Shown: in pieces, positions 63,860 to 64,000 of the stretch
Layout of the letters: each line of letters starts with the position of its first letter
How positions within the stretch are numbered: the first letter of the stretch is position 1
Assembly (NCBI GenBank): GCA_017475265.1
Contig: JAFVFY010000066.1
Location: 1 to 64,000 of the forward strand
Direction: 5' to 3'
Length of the DNA: 64,000 nucleotides
From: Prevotella sp.
GTDB taxonomy: Bacteria > Bacteroidota > Bacteroidia > Bacteroidales > Bacteroidaceae
The notes under the pieces: model-generated
The model's input: only the letters and a program-made list of their open reading frames with translations
What the model was told of the DNA's origin: nothing
Database searches by the model: none
Position numbers and translations under genes: made by a program

Positions 63860-64000
63860 ATGAATAACGTTTTTGTTTATATCGAAATAGAAGGAACCGT
63901 GGTGCAGGAGGTTTCCCAGGAACTCCTGACCAAGGGTCGCAAGCTCGCCAATACATTAGGTGTGGAGCTCCACGCTGTGGTGGCTGGTACAGACATCAAG
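63860..64000 (+). CDS. etfA: electron transfer flavoprotein subunit alpha (5-prime part)
   Basis: First 47 codons from ATG 63860, running off the window: MNNVFVYIEIEGTVVQEVSQ then ELLTKGRKLANTLGVELHAV. This matches the N-terminus of EtfA in Bacteroidota, and the position right after etfB agrees. Preceded by AAGAAG as a possible ribosome site. Confidence 0.88.
   Translation, partial: MNNVFVYIEIEGTVVQEVSQELLTKGRKLANTLGVELHAVVAGTDIK

Overview
The window reads as chromosome of a Prevotella-type member of the Bacteroidota (Prevotellaceae). Evidence: many promoters of the form TTTG-N18..20-TAnnTTTG, a SusC/SusD locus with a hybrid two-component system (HTCS), a PorZ-type protein of the type IX secretion system, an HU-like DNA-binding protein of the Bacteroidales type, BspA-like leucine-rich repeats, dockerin-like C-termini and the conserved order leuS - yitT-family - rdgB - porZ. 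Base composition is moderate, except for an AT-richer patch at about 6.06-8.47 kb. I saw no tRNA, rRNA, CRISPR array, prophage or intact insertion sequence.

Layout. (1) 0-2.5 kb: a candidate very short transcript, a frameshifted BspA-like surface protein and an outer-membrane protein. (2) 2.5-8.5 kb: surface-glycan genes (GT4 glycosyltransferase, LicD-like transferase, two large polytopic membrane proteins, acyltransferase-3). (3) 8.5-16.7 kb, minus strand: leuS, yitT-family, rdgB, porZ, cotH. (4) 17-34 kb: a starch/maltodextrin utilisation locus with MFS sugar transporter, LacI-family regulator, SusC, SusD, SusE-like and SusF-like lipoproteins, GH13 alpha-amylase and an HTCS. A GH97 alpha-glucosidase (SusB-like) lies apart at 59.6-61.9 kb. 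(5) 34-41 kb: DUF4294 protein, acyl-CoA synthetase with an XRE-cupin regulator, DUF3467, LOG-family protein, coiled-coil lipoprotein, MFS transporter. (6) 41.2-53.6 kb: two giant secreted pectin-active proteins, a 2555-residue CE8 pectinesterase protein and a 1524-residue PL11 rhamnogalacturonan lyase with dockerin repeats. (7) 53.7-56.7 kb: TrmN6-like methyltransferase, folD, aroQ, O-methyltransferase. (8) 57-58.5 kb: a Panacea/MqsA-like antitoxin beside a toxin broken by an in-frame stop. (9) 59-64 kb: HU-like protein, GH97, MBL-fold hydrolase, etfB and the start of etfA.

How the genes work together: amylase and SusCDEF would bind and cut starch at the cell surface, SusC would import oligosaccharides, GH97 would release glucose in the periplasm and the MFS protein would take sugar across the inner membrane. 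Two LacI-type operators in the divergent lacI/susC spacer and the separate HTCS suggest two layers of control.

The most unusual theme is repeats. GC-rich hairpins and heptanucleotide tracts are spliced in frame into conserved proteins (GT4, CotH, HTCS, DUF4294, MFS, TrmN6, EtfB), somewhat like Rickettsia palindromic elements. Intergenic spacers carry 21-22 bp tandem arrays and two families of large hairpins, each with two copies here.
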